Shown piece by piece: positions 15,610-24,190 of a stretch of DNA of 41,578 nucleotides; within the stretch, counting starts at the first letter, position 1; every line of letters begins with the position of its first letter. The notes under the pieces are model-generated. The model ran no database searches. It was given only the letters and a program-made list of their open reading frames with translations, and had not been told where the DNA came from. The DNA comes from Alphaproteobacteria bacterium (GTDB lineage Bacteria > Pseudomonadota > Alphaproteobacteria > SMXS01), in contig JAURPT010000026.1 of the NCBI GenBank assembly GCA_030836535.1, forward strand, positions 1 through 41,578, read 5' to 3'. Made by a program: the position numbers and the translations under genes.

Positions 15610-17567
15610 CAGGCAGCCCCTCCGCTACCTTTGGGCGCCAGCGGACCCGGCCCGTTGCCGTAGCCAAGTGGCTGCACCGTTGTTTCAATTTCATCAAGGA
15701 TATCAACATCATCGATGGTGGCGGGAATGGCATAGGCTTCACCATCAGCAATTTTCTGCATGGTCCCCCGCAAGATTTTGCCAGACCGCGTCTTGGGTAG
15801 ACGGGCTGCAATCCCTGCCGTTTTGAAGGCGGCCACCGGGCCAATTTGTTCGCGCACCATCTGCACCATTTCGGTAGTGATCTCTGATGGGTCGCGATTC
15901 ACACCCGCTTTCAACACCGCCAAGCCCAGCGGTACCTGGCCCTTAAGCTTGTCTGCCACACCAAAGACGGCAACTTCGGCAATGTCGATATGGCTGGCGA
16001 GCACTTCTTCAATCGCCCCCGTCGACAGGCGATGGCCTGCCACATTGATGATGTCGTCGGTCCGGCTCATCACGAAGAGATAGCCATCCTCATCAATGAA
16101 ACCAGCATCACCGGTTTTGTAGTAGCCGGGATAGTCCGTCAGATATTTCTCGATATAGGCGTCGTCATGCCCCCAAAGGGTCGGCAAGCAGCCCGGCGGC
16201 AACGGCAGTTTGACGACAATGGCACCCGTTTCATTGGGGCCTACCTGCTGGGCGCCTTCATCTACCACATGCACATCAAAGCCCGGCACGGTTTTACCCG
16301 GTGAGCCGTGTTTCACCGGATAAAGCCCAAGGCCTGCACAATTCGCGTTTATCGGCCAGCCGGTTTCCGTCTGCCACCAATGATCAATGATAGGCACGCC
16401 CAGCACTTGCTCCGACCAGGCGATGGTATCTGGGTCGCCCCGTTCACCAGCAACATAAAGCACACGAAAGGCCGAAAGGTCGAACTGCTTGACCAGTTCA
16501 CCATCCGGATCCTGCTGCTTGATGGCCCGCAGCGCTGTGGGGGCGGTGAACATGGTGGTGACGCCATGGCGTTCAATAATCCGCCAATAGGTGGCGGCAT
16601 CCGGTGTGCCAACGGGCTTGCCTTCAAACAATATCCCCGTGCAGCCATGGAGCAACGGCCCATAGCAAATGTAGGAATGGCCGACGACCCAACCGACATC
16701 ACTCGCCGCCCAGAACACCTCACCCGGGGCCACGCCATAAATATTCTGCATCGACCAGGACAGCGCCACCAAATGGCCGCCATTATCGCGGACGATGCCT
16801 TTGGGCTCGCCTGTCGTACCGGACGTATAGATGATGTAAAGCGGGTCGGTCGCCGCCACAGTGACACAGCCGGTCGGCTCCTCCGCATCTTCAAAGGCAA
16901 CCCAGTCCAAATCGCGGCCTTCAATCATAGAAGCTTCAGCCTCGGGCCGCTGCAGAATAACGCAATGGTCGGGCTTGGCGGTGGCCAGCTCAATGGCTTC
17001 ATCCAACAGGGGCTTGTATTCGACCACCCGGCCCGGCTCTATCCCGCAAGACGCAGAGAGAATGGCCTTGGGTTCGGCATCATTGATCCGCGTCGCCAAT
17101 TCGTTGGAGGCAAAACCACCAAACACAACGGAATGTACCGCGCCGATGCGCGCACAAGCCAACATGGCGATGATCGCCTCCGGCACCATGGGCATATAGA
17201 TGATGACCCGGTCGCCTTTGCCGACACCCAGTTCAACGAGCCCGCCCGCCACCTTGGCGACGCGCGCCAACAGGGCCTCATAGGTGAAATGCTCTGTCTT
17301 GCCGGTGACGGGGCTTTCGTATATCAGCGCGTCTTGGTCACCGCGCCCGGCGTCGACATGCCGGTCGAGGCAATTATAGCACGTATTGACCTCGGCCCCG
17401 GTGAACCAGCGGCTCAGGGGCGCATTGCTGTCATCGAACACCGTGTCCCAACGCTTTTCCCAATGGATGGCCTCTGCGGCCTCAGCCCAGAAGGCTTCCG
17501 GATCAGCGGCAACACGCGCACGGGCGGCCTCAAAATCGGGAGAGATGGGAAAGGATGATGTACTCAT
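15609..17567 (-). CDS. prpE: propionyl-CoA synthetase (acyl-adenylate-forming)
   Basis: 652 residues from the ATG at 17567 (MSTSSFP); the frame runs on to 17603 without a better start. Adenylation motifs YTSGTTGEPKGIV and YKTGDAGFIDEDGYLFVMSR are intact, and KTRSGK holds the catalytic Lys that is acetylated in this family. ASCGIEPGRVVEYKPL and CYNCLDRHV are typical of PrpE rather than Acs. It converts propionate, ATP and CoA to propionyl-CoA, feeding the methylcitrate or methylmalonyl route. Its position is unusual: it lies between mic60 and hemY, 19 bases after one and fused to the start of the other, inside a block normally made of tetrapyrrole genes. Confidence 0.92.
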   Translation of the reverse strand: MSTSSFPISPDFEAARARVAADPEAFWAEAAEAIHWEKRWDTVFDDSNAPLSRWFTGAEVNTCYNCLDRHVDAGRGDQDALIYESPVTGKTEHFTYEALLARVAKVAGGLVELGVGKGDRVIIYMPMVPEAIIAMLACARIGAVHSVVFGGFASNELATRINDAEPKAILSASCGIEPGRVVEYKPLLDEAIELATAKPDHCVILQRPEAEASMIEGRDLDWVAFEDAEEPTGCVTVAATDPLYIIYTSGTTGEPKGIVRDNGGHLVALSWSMQNIYGVAPGEVFWAASDVGWVVGHSYICYGPLLHGCTGILFEGKPVGTPDAATYWRIIERHGVTTMFTAPTALRAIKQQDPDGELVKQFDLSAFRVLYVAGERGDPDTIAWSEQVLGVPIIDHWWQTETGWPINANCAGLGLYPVKHGSPGKTVPGFDVHVVDEGAQQVGPNETGAIVVKLPLPPGCLPTLWGHDDAYIEKYLTDYPGYYKTGDAGFIDEDGYLFVMSRTDDIINVAGHRLSTGAIEEVLASHIDIAEVAVFGVADKLKGQVPLGLAVLKAGVNRDPSEITTEMVQMVREQIGPVAAFKTAGIAARLPKTRSGKILRGTMQKIADGEAYAIPATIDDVDILDEIETTVQPLGYGNGPGPLAPKGSGGAA

Positions 17568-17586
17568 TTGGTCTTCAATCTTCTGT

Positions 17587-18729
17587 TTATTCTGCGGCTG
17601 CATCCTGCAGCGCCGGCAAGGCCATTGCCGCTTCCAGATGTTGTTCAGCCCGCCCGCGCCAGGTGTTCAAAGCCTCTTGTTGTTCAGCACTCAGCGTTGC
17701 CATGGCCTCCAGCGCGGCGGACACATCGCCTCCGGCCAGCACACTTTCAAAATTATCAAGCGGGGTACTTACGACAGGTGTCGCATCGGGTTCTTCATCC
17801 AAGCGACGAATGCTGATGCCGTCCGTCAGCGAAGACCAGGCGCCTTCCCACCAGCTGCCAGGTTCTGCGGGTTCTGGGCCAGCAATGGGTTCAACGATGA
17901 TCTCTTCCAATGCACCCGCTGCTTCGGCCTGCAGGCCAGCCAGCGTTGGCACACCGTCAATGGCCTGCGTTTTCAGTTGCCGAATGACGTCAACAGCCGA
18001 CAATGAGGGCGACGGTTGCCGCGCGATCTGTTGCTCAACCGCATTCAACTCCGCCAGAAATGCGCCACCAGATTCCACAGCGGCCTGTAGCCGTGAAACC
18101 GCCAAAGCCAATACACCCTGTTCCAACCCGGCCAGGGCATCCTGATTGATGGTGTCGAGGGCGGCAGCCTGCTGACCGGACCGTGCTTCCAGGGCAGAAA
18201 GCCGATCTGCCATGGCATCCAGCCGTTCCTGCTGGCTGTTGGCGCGGGATTTCAAGGCGTCCGTGCTGTTGTTATCAATCAATGGCACGAACTGGCTTTC
18301 CAGACCTTTGAGCCGGGCGTCCATGGCCGCAAGTTTCTCTTCCAGCGGTGTTAAATCGACAGGTTCCTGGACCGGTGCTGTTATCTGTTCTGAAATGTTG
18401 GCGGTAATATCGTCGGCACGCGCCTCCGACGCGTCCAGCCGTTGGCGCAACGCTTCCAACTCCGCAGAGAGCGCGTTCAATTGTTGAGTATTGGTCGCTG
18501 GGGCTTGCTGCAGGCCCAACATCTGTGCCCAGCCGGGGCCCCAAATGGTACCCGCTGCAAAACCGGCAATGATGAGCACAACCACAAGACTACTTATCAG
18601 TGGCCATTTCTTCGTCGATTTGGGTAAGGCTTTCGGCGCCGTATCGTCGGACGCCGCACCATTATCTGATGCAGCATCGGCCACCTCTTCGGGTGTGACA
18701 TCGATAATGACGTTTTCTTCTTCAGCCAT
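17587..18729 (-). CDS. mic60: Mic60/mitofilin family inner-membrane protein
   Basis: About 380 residues. A very acidic N-terminus (EEENVIIDVTPEEVAD) is followed by a single transmembrane helix (WPLISSLVVVLIIAGFAAG), a long coiled-coil region (LNALSAELEALRQRLDASEAR...), and a C-terminal helical domain ending in Ala-rich sequence. This is the layout of alphaproteobacterial Mic60, the homolog of the mitochondrial cristae-junction protein, which bends membranes and contacts outer-membrane partners. It sits directly after hemD, its usual neighbour in Alphaproteobacteria, with a gap of 33 bases. A GTG immediately before the ATG is an alternative start. Confidence 0.85.
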   Translation of the reverse strand: MAEEENVIIDVTPEEVADAASDNGAASDDTAPKALPKSTKKWPLISSLVVVLIIAGFAAGTIWGPGWAQMLGLQQAPATNTQQLNALSAELEALRQRLDASEARADDITANISEQITAPVQEPVDLTPLEEKLAAMDARLKGLESQFVPLIDNNSTDALKSRANSQQERLDAMADRLSALEARSGQQAAALDTINQDALAGLEQGVLALAVSRLQAAVESGGAFLAELNAVEQQIARQPSPSLSAVDVIRQLKTQAIDGVPTLAGLQAEAAGALEEIIVEPIAGPEPAEPGSWWEGAWSSLTDGISIRRLDEEPDATPVVSTPLDNFESVLAGGDVSAALEAMATLSAEQQEALNTWRGRAEQHLEAAMALPALQDAAAE

Positions 18730-18762
18730 CACTCACCATTTTGCCGACTGTCGGGCGAATTG

Positions 18763-19464
18763 TCAGGTCAGTAGTTCCAGAAGCGCTGCCTCATCGGGCG
18801 TTTTGGCGACCTGTAAAACAGCCCCGGAAAGAGCACCAAGCTCTGCTGCGACTGCCTGACTAAGACATAACAGGCGAAGCCCCTCGCATGCACCCTCCAA
18901 ATGGGCATCGCAGACCAATTTGGCAAATGTTTTTGCGGTCCGAGGAGAAAACAGCAGAACAGCATCGACCCCCCCACTTTCAAGCGCGGCGCGGGCCTCT
19001 GACGTCAGTTCATCGCTGACCTGGGCCGCATAGAGGACCTGTCGGTCGACCTTGTAACCGGCCTTCGTCAAGGCGCCTGCCAAGTCGCCCGCCACAACTG
19101 TGCCAGCCACGTGCAAGAGCGGGCCGTTTTCAGGCACACAGCGTTGTTGCGCCAAAGCCTCCAGCGCATGCACATCACCGTCTGCCGAGCGTACATCTGT
19201 AAAGCCTTCCTCCCGGGCGGCATCTGCACTAGCAGCCCCGACACATAATACGGGCAGGGCGCGTTCCGCGGTGCGCTGTGCCAGAGCACGGATACCGTTG
19301 GCACTGGTAATCAACACCGCCTGAACACCTGACAGCTCGGCAGGTGCACCCTTCTCATAAGTGATGGACAACAAGGACTCGAGAACTGGCGTATGGCCAA
19401 GTGCACGCAGCTGGCCCGCCAATTTGGACGCATCAGGCTCCGGGCGGGTGATCAGCACACGCAT
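18763..19464 (-). CDS. hemD: uroporphyrinogen-III synthase
   Basis: 233 residues starting MRVLITRPEPDAS, the typical HemD opening. It continues with two Rossmann-like halves; LITSANGIRAL and LLFSPRTAKTF are the recognisable loops. The enzyme closes hydroxymethylbilane with inversion of ring D to give uroporphyrinogen III, the branch point to heme, siroheme and cobalamin. HemD sequences are poorly conserved, so the call rests on the N-terminal motif, length and position four bases downstream of hemC. Confidence 0.88.
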   Translation of the reverse strand: MRVLITRPEPDASKLAGQLRALGHTPVLESLLSITYEKGAPAELSGVQAVLITSANGIRALAQRTAERALPVLCVGAASADAAREEGFTDVRSADGDVHALEALAQQRCVPENGPLLHVAGTVVAGDLAGALTKAGYKVDRQVLYAAQVSDELTSEARAALESGGVDAVLLFSPRTAKTFAKLVCDAHLEGACEGLRLLCLSQAVAAELGALSGAVLQVAKTPDEAALLELLT

Positions 19465-19468
19465 GGCA

Positions 19469-20413
19469 CTAGCCGTGTTTCAAAAAGTCCGGCCCGGCGC
19501 GGGAAAGCAGCGCGTCGCCAACGGCTTCACCCAACGCTTCGGGTGCGGTGGCATAACCAGTTTGGGCTTCCTCATGCATTTCGGTGCCATCGGGCAACAG
19601 GATTTGCGCCGTCAAAGACAATGTATCGCCATCCAGGCTTGCCAACCCGGCAATGGGCGTACGGCATGAACCATCGAGCCTTGCCAGACAGGCCCGTTCC
19701 GCCTGCACGCAAATTTCCGTCGACGTCTCGTTAAGAGGGGCAAGCAGTGCTTGAGTTGCCGCATCTTCGCTCCGGGTTTCTACCCCGATAGCGCCCTGGG
19801 CAATAGCGGGCAACATGGTCTCGATGGGGACGACCTGCGTTGCCAGCTCTGACAAGCCCAAACGATTTAACCCGGCAAGCGCCAACATGGTGGCGTCAAC
19901 CTCGCCTTCCCGCAATTTCTTCAGGCGGGTTTGGACATTGCCGCGAAAGGTCGTGACCTTGAGATGCGGCCAGTGATGTAAAATCTGCGCCTGCCGCCGC
20001 AAGGACGCGGTGCCGACAACTGCGCCTTCTGGCAGGTCTGCCAGGCTGGATGCTTTGTCCGATAGGAAGACGTCTTCTACAGCTTCCCGCTTCAGATAAG
20101 CGGCCATAGCAAGGCCGTCCGGCAATTGGGTGGGTACGTCCTTCATGGAATGCACGGCAAGGTCCAGTGAGCCATCAAGCAGGCCTTGTTCAATCTCGGC
20201 GGTAAAGAGGCCTTTACCGCCTAACTCCGTCAACGCCTGGTTCTGGATCCGGTCGCCCTTCGTGGAAAGGCTGATAACCTCAACATCATCGTGCGACAGA
20301 CCATCATGCGCGGCGACCAACTGGTCGCGCACCTGGTGCGCCTGGGCCAGCGCCAGGGGGCTGCCCCGCGTACCGATGCGGATTTTGCCCGCGGAAGAGG
20401 TGTCATTCGTCAT
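19469..20413 (-). CDS. hemC: hydroxymethylbilane synthase (porphobilinogen deaminase)
   Basis: 314 residues from the ATG at 20413 (MTNDTSSAGKIRIGTRGSPLALAQ); the frame is open to 20506, but that extension would run into the divergent tsaD start. Visible motifs: RIGTRGSPLALAQA, the TKGDRIQ loop, HSMKDVPT, GTASLRRQAQ, TFRGNVQTRL, and RLDGSC, whose Cys anchors the dipyrromethane cofactor. It polymerises four porphobilinogens into hydroxymethylbilane for HemD. It is divergent from tsaD with 56 bases between start codons, an arrangement common in Alphaproteobacteria. Confidence 0.95.
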   Translation of the reverse strand: MTNDTSSAGKIRIGTRGSPLALAQAHQVRDQLVAAHDGLSHDDVEVISLSTKGDRIQNQALTELGGKGLFTAEIEQGLLDGSLDLAVHSMKDVPTQLPDGLAMAAYLKREAVEDVFLSDKASSLADLPEGAVVGTASLRRQAQILHHWPHLKVTTFRGNVQTRLKKLREGEVDATMLALAGLNRLGLSELATQVVPIETMLPAIAQGAIGVETRSEDAATQALLAPLNETSTEICVQAERACLARLDGSCRTPIAGLASLDGDTLSLTAQILLPDGTEMHEEAQTGYATAPEALGEAVGDALLSRAGPDFLKHG

Positions 20414-20469
20414 AGGCCCCGCTATAACAAGTGCAGCCGACGATAGGAAGGCCGAAAGGACGAAGCAGC

Positions 20470-21690
20470 ATGACCCTGGCAGGGCCGGTACTGGGCATTG
20501 AGACAAGCTGCGATGAAACCGCCGCTGCCGTCGTGGCGCCGGACGGCAACATTTTGGCCAATGTCATCCTATCCCAGCTTGATGACCACCGCCCCTATGG
20601 CGGCGTGGTGCCAGAAATTGCAGCGCGCGCCCACATTCACCACTTGCGCGACCTGATCAGCGAAGCCATGGGCCAGGCCGGGCTAGGCTATTCAGATTTG
20701 GGCGGCGTTGCAGCAACCGCTGGGCCGGGGCTTATTGGCGGGGTTATGGTTGGGCTCATGAGCGCCAAGGCCATTGCCAATGTGCACAGGCTACCCTTTG
20801 CCGCCGTCAACCATCTGGAAGGTCACGCGCTAACCGCACGGCTTACCGAAAAGCTGGCCTTTCCCTATTTGCTGTTGCTGGTGTCTGGCGGACATTGCCA
20901 ATTGCTGATTGTTCATGATGTTGGAAAGTTTGAGCGGCTGGGTACGACCATTGATGATGCCGTCGGCGAGGCTTATGACAAGACCGCCAAGATTTTGGAC
21001 CTGGGCTACCCCGGCGGACCCATTGTTGAGCAAACAGCTTTGGAGGGGAATGCTTCAAGGTTCAATCTGCCAAGACCTCTACTGAAAAGACCAGACTGTC
21101 ACTTTTCTTTCTCCGGACTGAAGACAGCTGTCACCCGAACAGCAGAAAGCCTGGGCGCTGATATCACAGAGAATGACAAGGCTGATTTGTGTGCTTCCTT
21201 CCAGGCCGCCGTTGCAGACGTGCTTGAAAACCGCACAAAGCGCGCGATGGATATTTTCCAGCGGAAGGCTTCTGAATCAGAAGGGGCCGGTCAGAACCCG
21301 CTGGGACAAGCAGGGGACGACCGACCCCAGCACCCTGGGAGGGATGCGTTGGACGCAGGGGGAGACTCACACATGAAAAACCCTGCATCCGGGGATTATG
21401 ACCCAGCATCACTAGCATTGGCTGAGGGGGCGCCGTCACTGGTTATTGCCGGGGGTGTTGCAGCCAACCAATATCTGAGGGGGCGGTTGGGGGCGTTATG
21501 CGCCCACAAGGGGTTTAACCTTGCCTGCCCGCCGATTGCCCTGTGTACGGACAATGCGGCAATGATTGCCTGGGCTGGGGTGGAGCGTCTGTCACGTGGG
21601 CTGCAAGACAGCCTGGACACGCCCGCCCGCGCCCGTTGGCCGCTGGACCCGGACGCCCCTGCCGCCATTGGCGCGGGGGTCAAGGCCTAG
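20470..21690 (+). CDS. tsaD: tRNA N6-threonylcarbamoyladenosine (t6A) transferase TsaD, with an in-frame insertion
   Basis: From the ATG at 20470 the protein has 406 residues; bacterial TsaD is usually about 340-365. It is otherwise canonical: [31 protein letters not shown], the metal-binding [49 protein letters not shown] and the final CTDNAAM with catalytic-site Asp. The extra length is a low-complexity Gly/Asp/Pro/Ser stretch at about residues 264-310 ([15 protein letters not shown]... [10 protein letters not shown]), between a helix and the strand before GGVAAN, where E. coli TsaD has a short turn. TsaD with TsaB/TsaE installs t6A37 on ANN-reading tRNAs. The frame is uninterrupted, so the gene is probably functional. 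Confidence 0.93.
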   Translation: MTLAGPVLGIETSCDETAAAVVAPDGNILANVILSQLDDHRPYGGVVPEIAARAHIHHLRDLISEAMGQAGLGYSDLGGVAATAGPGLIGGVMVGLMSAKAIANVHRLPFAAVNHLEGHALTARLTEKLAFPYLLLLVSGGHCQLLIVHDVGKFERLGTTIDDAVGEAYDKTAKILDLGYPGGPIVEQTALEGNASRFNLPRPLLKRPDCHFSFSGLKTAVTRTAESLGADITENDKADLCASFQAAVADVLENRTKRAMDIFQRKASESEGAGQNPLGQAGDDRPQHPGRDALDAGGDSHMKNPASGDYDPASLALAEGAPSLVIAGGVAANQYLRGRLGALCAHKGFNLACPPIALCTDNAAMIAWAGVERLSRGLQDSLDTPARARWPLDPDAPAAIGAGVKA

Positions 21691-21707
21691 GGCCGGGCAA
21701 TCCGTTC

Positions 21708-21815
21708 TTAGACGAGGATAGCAACCAGAACGACGGCCAGCATGCCACCGGCGATGTCGCCAACAAGGCTTTCATTGCGGTTGCGGATGATGCTTTTCTT
21801 CACTGCTTCGGTCAT
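21708..21815 (-). CDS. 35-residue single-pass membrane peptide
   Basis: Opposite the end of tsaD, an ATG at 21815 opens a 35-codon frame ending in TAA. AGGAG (21826-21822) lies six bases before it, an excellent ribosome site. The peptide has a basic, polar N-terminus (TEAVKKSIIRNRNES) and a C-terminal hydrophobic helix (IAGGMLAVVLVAILV), the usual plan of small inner-membrane proteins with the N-terminus inside. It is too short for ordinary gene callers. I know no family for it. An AT-rich stretch at 21930-22035 upstream may hold its promoter. The alternative is chance, but SD, charge asymmetry and helix together make a real gene likely. Confidence 0.6.
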   Translation of the reverse strand: MTEAVKKSIIRNRNESLVGDIAGGMLAVVLVAILV

Positions 21816-22027
21816 TTTCAACTCCTGTGTCGATGCCCGGCTCGGCCGATATGGCCCGAATTCCTGGGGGACATTTTGGGGAACAACATGTTCCGTTTCG
21901 TCCCGACAGGCCTGATATGGGGACCCTCAAAAGAAAAACAATGAATTTTTTTCATTTTTTTCAATTTTCATTACAGAAATATGGCGCCAGTGCGAAAACC
22001 CGCACGATATCAACGGGTTAGAATCTC

Positions 22028-22059
22028 AAAAAAAGATGGAATTTTTAGCCTTTTTAGGC
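22028..22059 (-). terminator. weak terminator-like element overlapping the tetR stop
   Basis: On the minus strand GCCT-AAAA-AGGC (22059-22048) contains the TAA stop of the TetR gene and is followed, after 13 bases, by a run of seven T. A second hairpin GTGCG/CGCAC (22005-21990) lies further on. The short stem makes intrinsic termination uncertain. The rest of 21816-22047 is AT-rich with no other gene. Confidence 0.3.
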
Positions 22060-22680
22060 GGCGACGCTATTTTCGCTTTCTGTCGAGGTCGACAGCGCCC
22101 GCAGAATGAGGTTGATCACCCCATGGGCAGACGGCTCCAACTCTTCGAGCGTCTGGTCCGTATGCAGCTGGGAATAGCGGAACTTCAAGGTCGCAGCCTG
22201 GATGGTTTTAGCCGTTTCCTCCAGATCATCGATCTGGAATTCACCTTGTTCAACACCCATGGACAAAATCTGAACCAACAGCACCCGCGAAGCCTCCAAA
22301 TATTCTTCCCCCAACATGGGCCCGCTGCCATTGGGGTCGCGAACATGCTCAAGAAGCGTCGGATAGGTGTTCAGCTGGTGATGGGTGAAGTAAAGCTCCT
22401 GCAGAAAGAATTCTTCCAGCCGTTTGGCCGCTGTAATATCGGGCAGATCAAGAACAGACTTCAACTCTGCCAATGTGCTGTCCAGCGACATCCGCATAAT
22501 GGCCTCGGCAATCTGCGACTTGTTTTTGAAATAGCGATACAGATTACCTGCAGACATGCCACAATCGCAGGCGATTTCAGCGACATTGGTTTTGCCATAG
22601 CCAAACCGTTGAAACCGCTGGGCCGCGGAATCGATGATTTTCTGGCGAATTTCGTCGAGTTTTTCAGTCTTTAAAGCCAT
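22054..22680 (-). CDS. TetR/AcrR family transcriptional regulator
   Basis: 208 residues. The N-terminal helix-turn-helix is clear: IIDSAAQRFQRFGYGKTNVAEIA, then CGMSAGNLYRYFKNKSQIAEAI (residues about 12-62). The C-terminal ligand domain is helical with no recognised effector site. It separates tsaD from gpsA, genes often adjacent in Alphaproteobacteria, and is transcribed away from gpsA. The perfect palindrome TGAATATTCA upstream of its start is a candidate autoregulatory operator. Targets cannot be assigned; gpsA and the TetR gene itself share the 174-base intergenic region. Confidence 0.9.
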   Translation of the reverse strand: MALKTEKLDEIRQKIIDSAAQRFQRFGYGKTNVAEIACDCGMSAGNLYRYFKNKSQIAEAIMRMSLDSTLAELKSVLDLPDITAAKRLEEFFLQELYFTHHQLNTYPTLLEHVRDPNGSGPMLGEEYLEASRVLLVQILSMGVEQGEFQIDDLEETAKTIQAATLKFRYSQLHTDQTLEELEPSAHGVINLILRALSTSTESENSVAA

Positions 22681-22704
22681 GGTCGGACAATAAGAATGAA
22701 ATGC

Positions 22705-22714
22705 TGAATATTCA
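22705..22714. promoter_or_regulatory. candidate TetR operator palindrome
   Basis: TGAATATTCA is a perfect 10-bp palindrome 25 bases upstream of the tetR start in an AT-rich patch; an imperfect repeat CTCAATATTTA / TAAATGAG follows at 22716-22735. Position and symmetry fit a TetR site, but no binding data exist. Confidence 0.35.
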
Positions 22715-22802
22715 ACTCAATATTTACTAAATGAGCCCGTATTGCCCGGTTTTCTGCGGGTTTCGTGCACCCCTTGGGGAATTATCCAATGGAATGAAAG
22801 GG

Positions 22803-22830
22803 TTGCAAATAGCCCTGTTGTTGGCATGAT
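22803..22830 (+). promoter_or_regulatory. possible gpsA promoter
   Basis: TTGCAA (22803-22808) and CATGAT (22825-22830) are 16 bases apart, followed by the strong ribosome site AGGAGG (22839-22844) of gpsA. The layout resembles the predicted tRNA-Gly promoter (TTGCAT, 16 bases, TATAGT). Confidence 0.35.
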
Positions 22831-22854
22831 CGGCACACAGGAGGCTAGCTCATC

Positions 22855-23853
22855 ATGGCAACAGGTAAAATCGGGGTAATCGGCGGCGGCGCCTGGGGAA
22901 CGGCGCTTGCAGCAAGTGCAGCACGCACGGCAAGCGACGTGCGTATCTGGGCATTGGAGCCCGAGGTCGCAGATGCGATCAACACATCCCACGAAAACAC
23001 GACCTTCCTGCCCGGCATTGCCTTGGACCCAACCATTCGCGCAACAAACGACATAGCAGACATGGCTGGCTGCGATGCGCTGATGCTTGTCAGCCCGGCG
23101 CAACATCTGCGCACAGTGGGCACCCAGGTATGTGCCGCCGCTGGGCCAGATGTGCCCCTGATCATCTGCTCCAAGGGGATTGAAATCTCTACATTGGAAT
23201 TGATGAGCGATATTCTCGAAGAGGTCGCGCCGCAAAATCCCATCGCTGTTCTTTCCGGCCCGACCTTTGCCGCGGAGGTAGCCCAGAACAAGCCCAGCGC
23301 GCTGACATTGGCTTGTGCTGACGATGCCCTGGCAGAATCACTCGCCAACATGCTGGGGCACAGCCGCTTCCGCCCCTACCTGACCGACGACATTATCGGC
23401 GCCCAGATCGGTGGGGCCGTCAAGAATGTGCTGGCCATTGCCGCCGGCATCGTCGCCGGGGCAGAGCTGGGCGACAACACGGCGGCCGCGCTGATTACCC
23501 GTGGGCTGGCCGAGATCATGCGCCTGGGCGACATGAAAGGCGGCCGCCGAGAGACCCTGATGGGCCTGTCTGGCCTGGGGGACCTGTTGTTGACCTGCGG
23601 GTCGACCCAGTCCCGCAACATGTCGCTGGGCAAAGCACTGGGTGAGGGCAAAACACTGGAAGAGGTCATGTCCACCCGCAAATCTGTCGCCGAAGGCGTC
23701 CACACCGCCAAGGCCGTTGCCCGGCTGGCGGAGGAAAACGACATCGATATGCCCATCTGCCTGGCGATGAACCGGGTGCTGCACCACGATGCCTCTGTTG
23801 CCGAAGAAATCGAGGCCCTGCTGGCCCGCCCCTTTGTTATTGAGACGGCCTGA
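22855..23853 (+). CDS. gpsA: NAD(P)-dependent glycerol-3-phosphate dehydrogenase
   Basis: 332 residues with cofactor motif GVIGGGAWGTALA at the N-terminus, SGPTFAAEVA, the catalytic Lys in GGAVKNVLAIAAG, and SGLGDLLLTC. It makes sn-glycerol 3-phosphate from dihydroxyacetone phosphate for phospholipid synthesis; cytosolic. AGGAGG lies 10 bases before the ATG. The YciI and Rieske genes follow in the same direction with short gaps, so the three are probably one transcript. Confidence 0.96.
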   Translation: MATGKIGVIGGGAWGTALAASAARTASDVRIWALEPEVADAINTSHENTTFLPGIALDPTIRATNDIADMAGCDALMLVSPAQHLRTVGTQVCAAAGPDVPLIICSKGIEISTLELMSDILEEVAPQNPIAVLSGPTFAAEVAQNKPSALTLACADDALAESLANMLGHSRFRPYLTDDIIGAQIGGAVKNVLAIAAGIVAGAELGDNTAAALITRGLAEIMRLGDMKGGRRETLMGLSGLGDLLLTCGSTQSRNMSLGKALGEGKTLEEVMSTRKSVAEGVHTAKAVARLAEENDIDMPICLAMNRVLHHDASVAEEIEALLARPFVIETA

Positions 23854-23888
23854 ACCGCAAACCAGAAAAAGAGACCTGGAGACACACC

Positions 23889-24185
23889 ATGCAATTCGTC
23901 ATCTACGCGAAAGACAAACCCAACGGGCTGGACCACCGGATGCAGGTGCGCCCCACGCATCTCGACTATTGGGCCGAAAAAGGCGACGGGGTCATCCTGG
24001 CAGGCCCGCTGCTGGATGCCGATGAAAAGCCCTGCGGTTCCACACTGATTGTGGAAGCCGACAGCATGGACGCCGCCCGCGCGCTTGCCGAAGGTGACCC
24101 TTACTTTAAGGAAGGTGTGTTTGGCAGCCTGGAAGTCACCGCCGTCAACATGTTCCTGGGCAAGCTGGCGCCGCAGGGCGACTAG
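23889..24185 (+). CDS. YciI family protein
   Basis: 98 residues, a one-domain dimeric alpha/beta-barrel protein of the YCII type. RPTHLDYWAEKGDGVILAGPLLD contains the conserved His and the Gly-Pro turn; DPYFKEGVFGSLEV is the other conserved segment with its Asp. The family has a putative His-Asp active site but no general function is known. The usual neighbour of gpsA in Alphaproteobacteria. CCTGGAGA lies before the start. Confidence 0.88.
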   Translation: MQFVIYAKDKPNGLDHRMQVRPTHLDYWAEKGDGVILAGPLLDADEKPCGSTLIVEADSMDAARALAEGDPYFKEGVFGSLEVTAVNMFLGKLAPQGD

Positions 24186-24190
24186 CGCCC

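Noticed and set aside
16308-17558. 416-codon open frame on the plus strand
   Set aside because: It lies wholly antisense to prpE, which has all adenylation motifs. The frame arises from GC-rich codon bias; the product has no recognisable domain.
22036-22674. 212-codon plus-strand frame opposite tetR
   Set aside because: It is the mirror of the TetR gene, whose helix-turn-helix is unambiguous.
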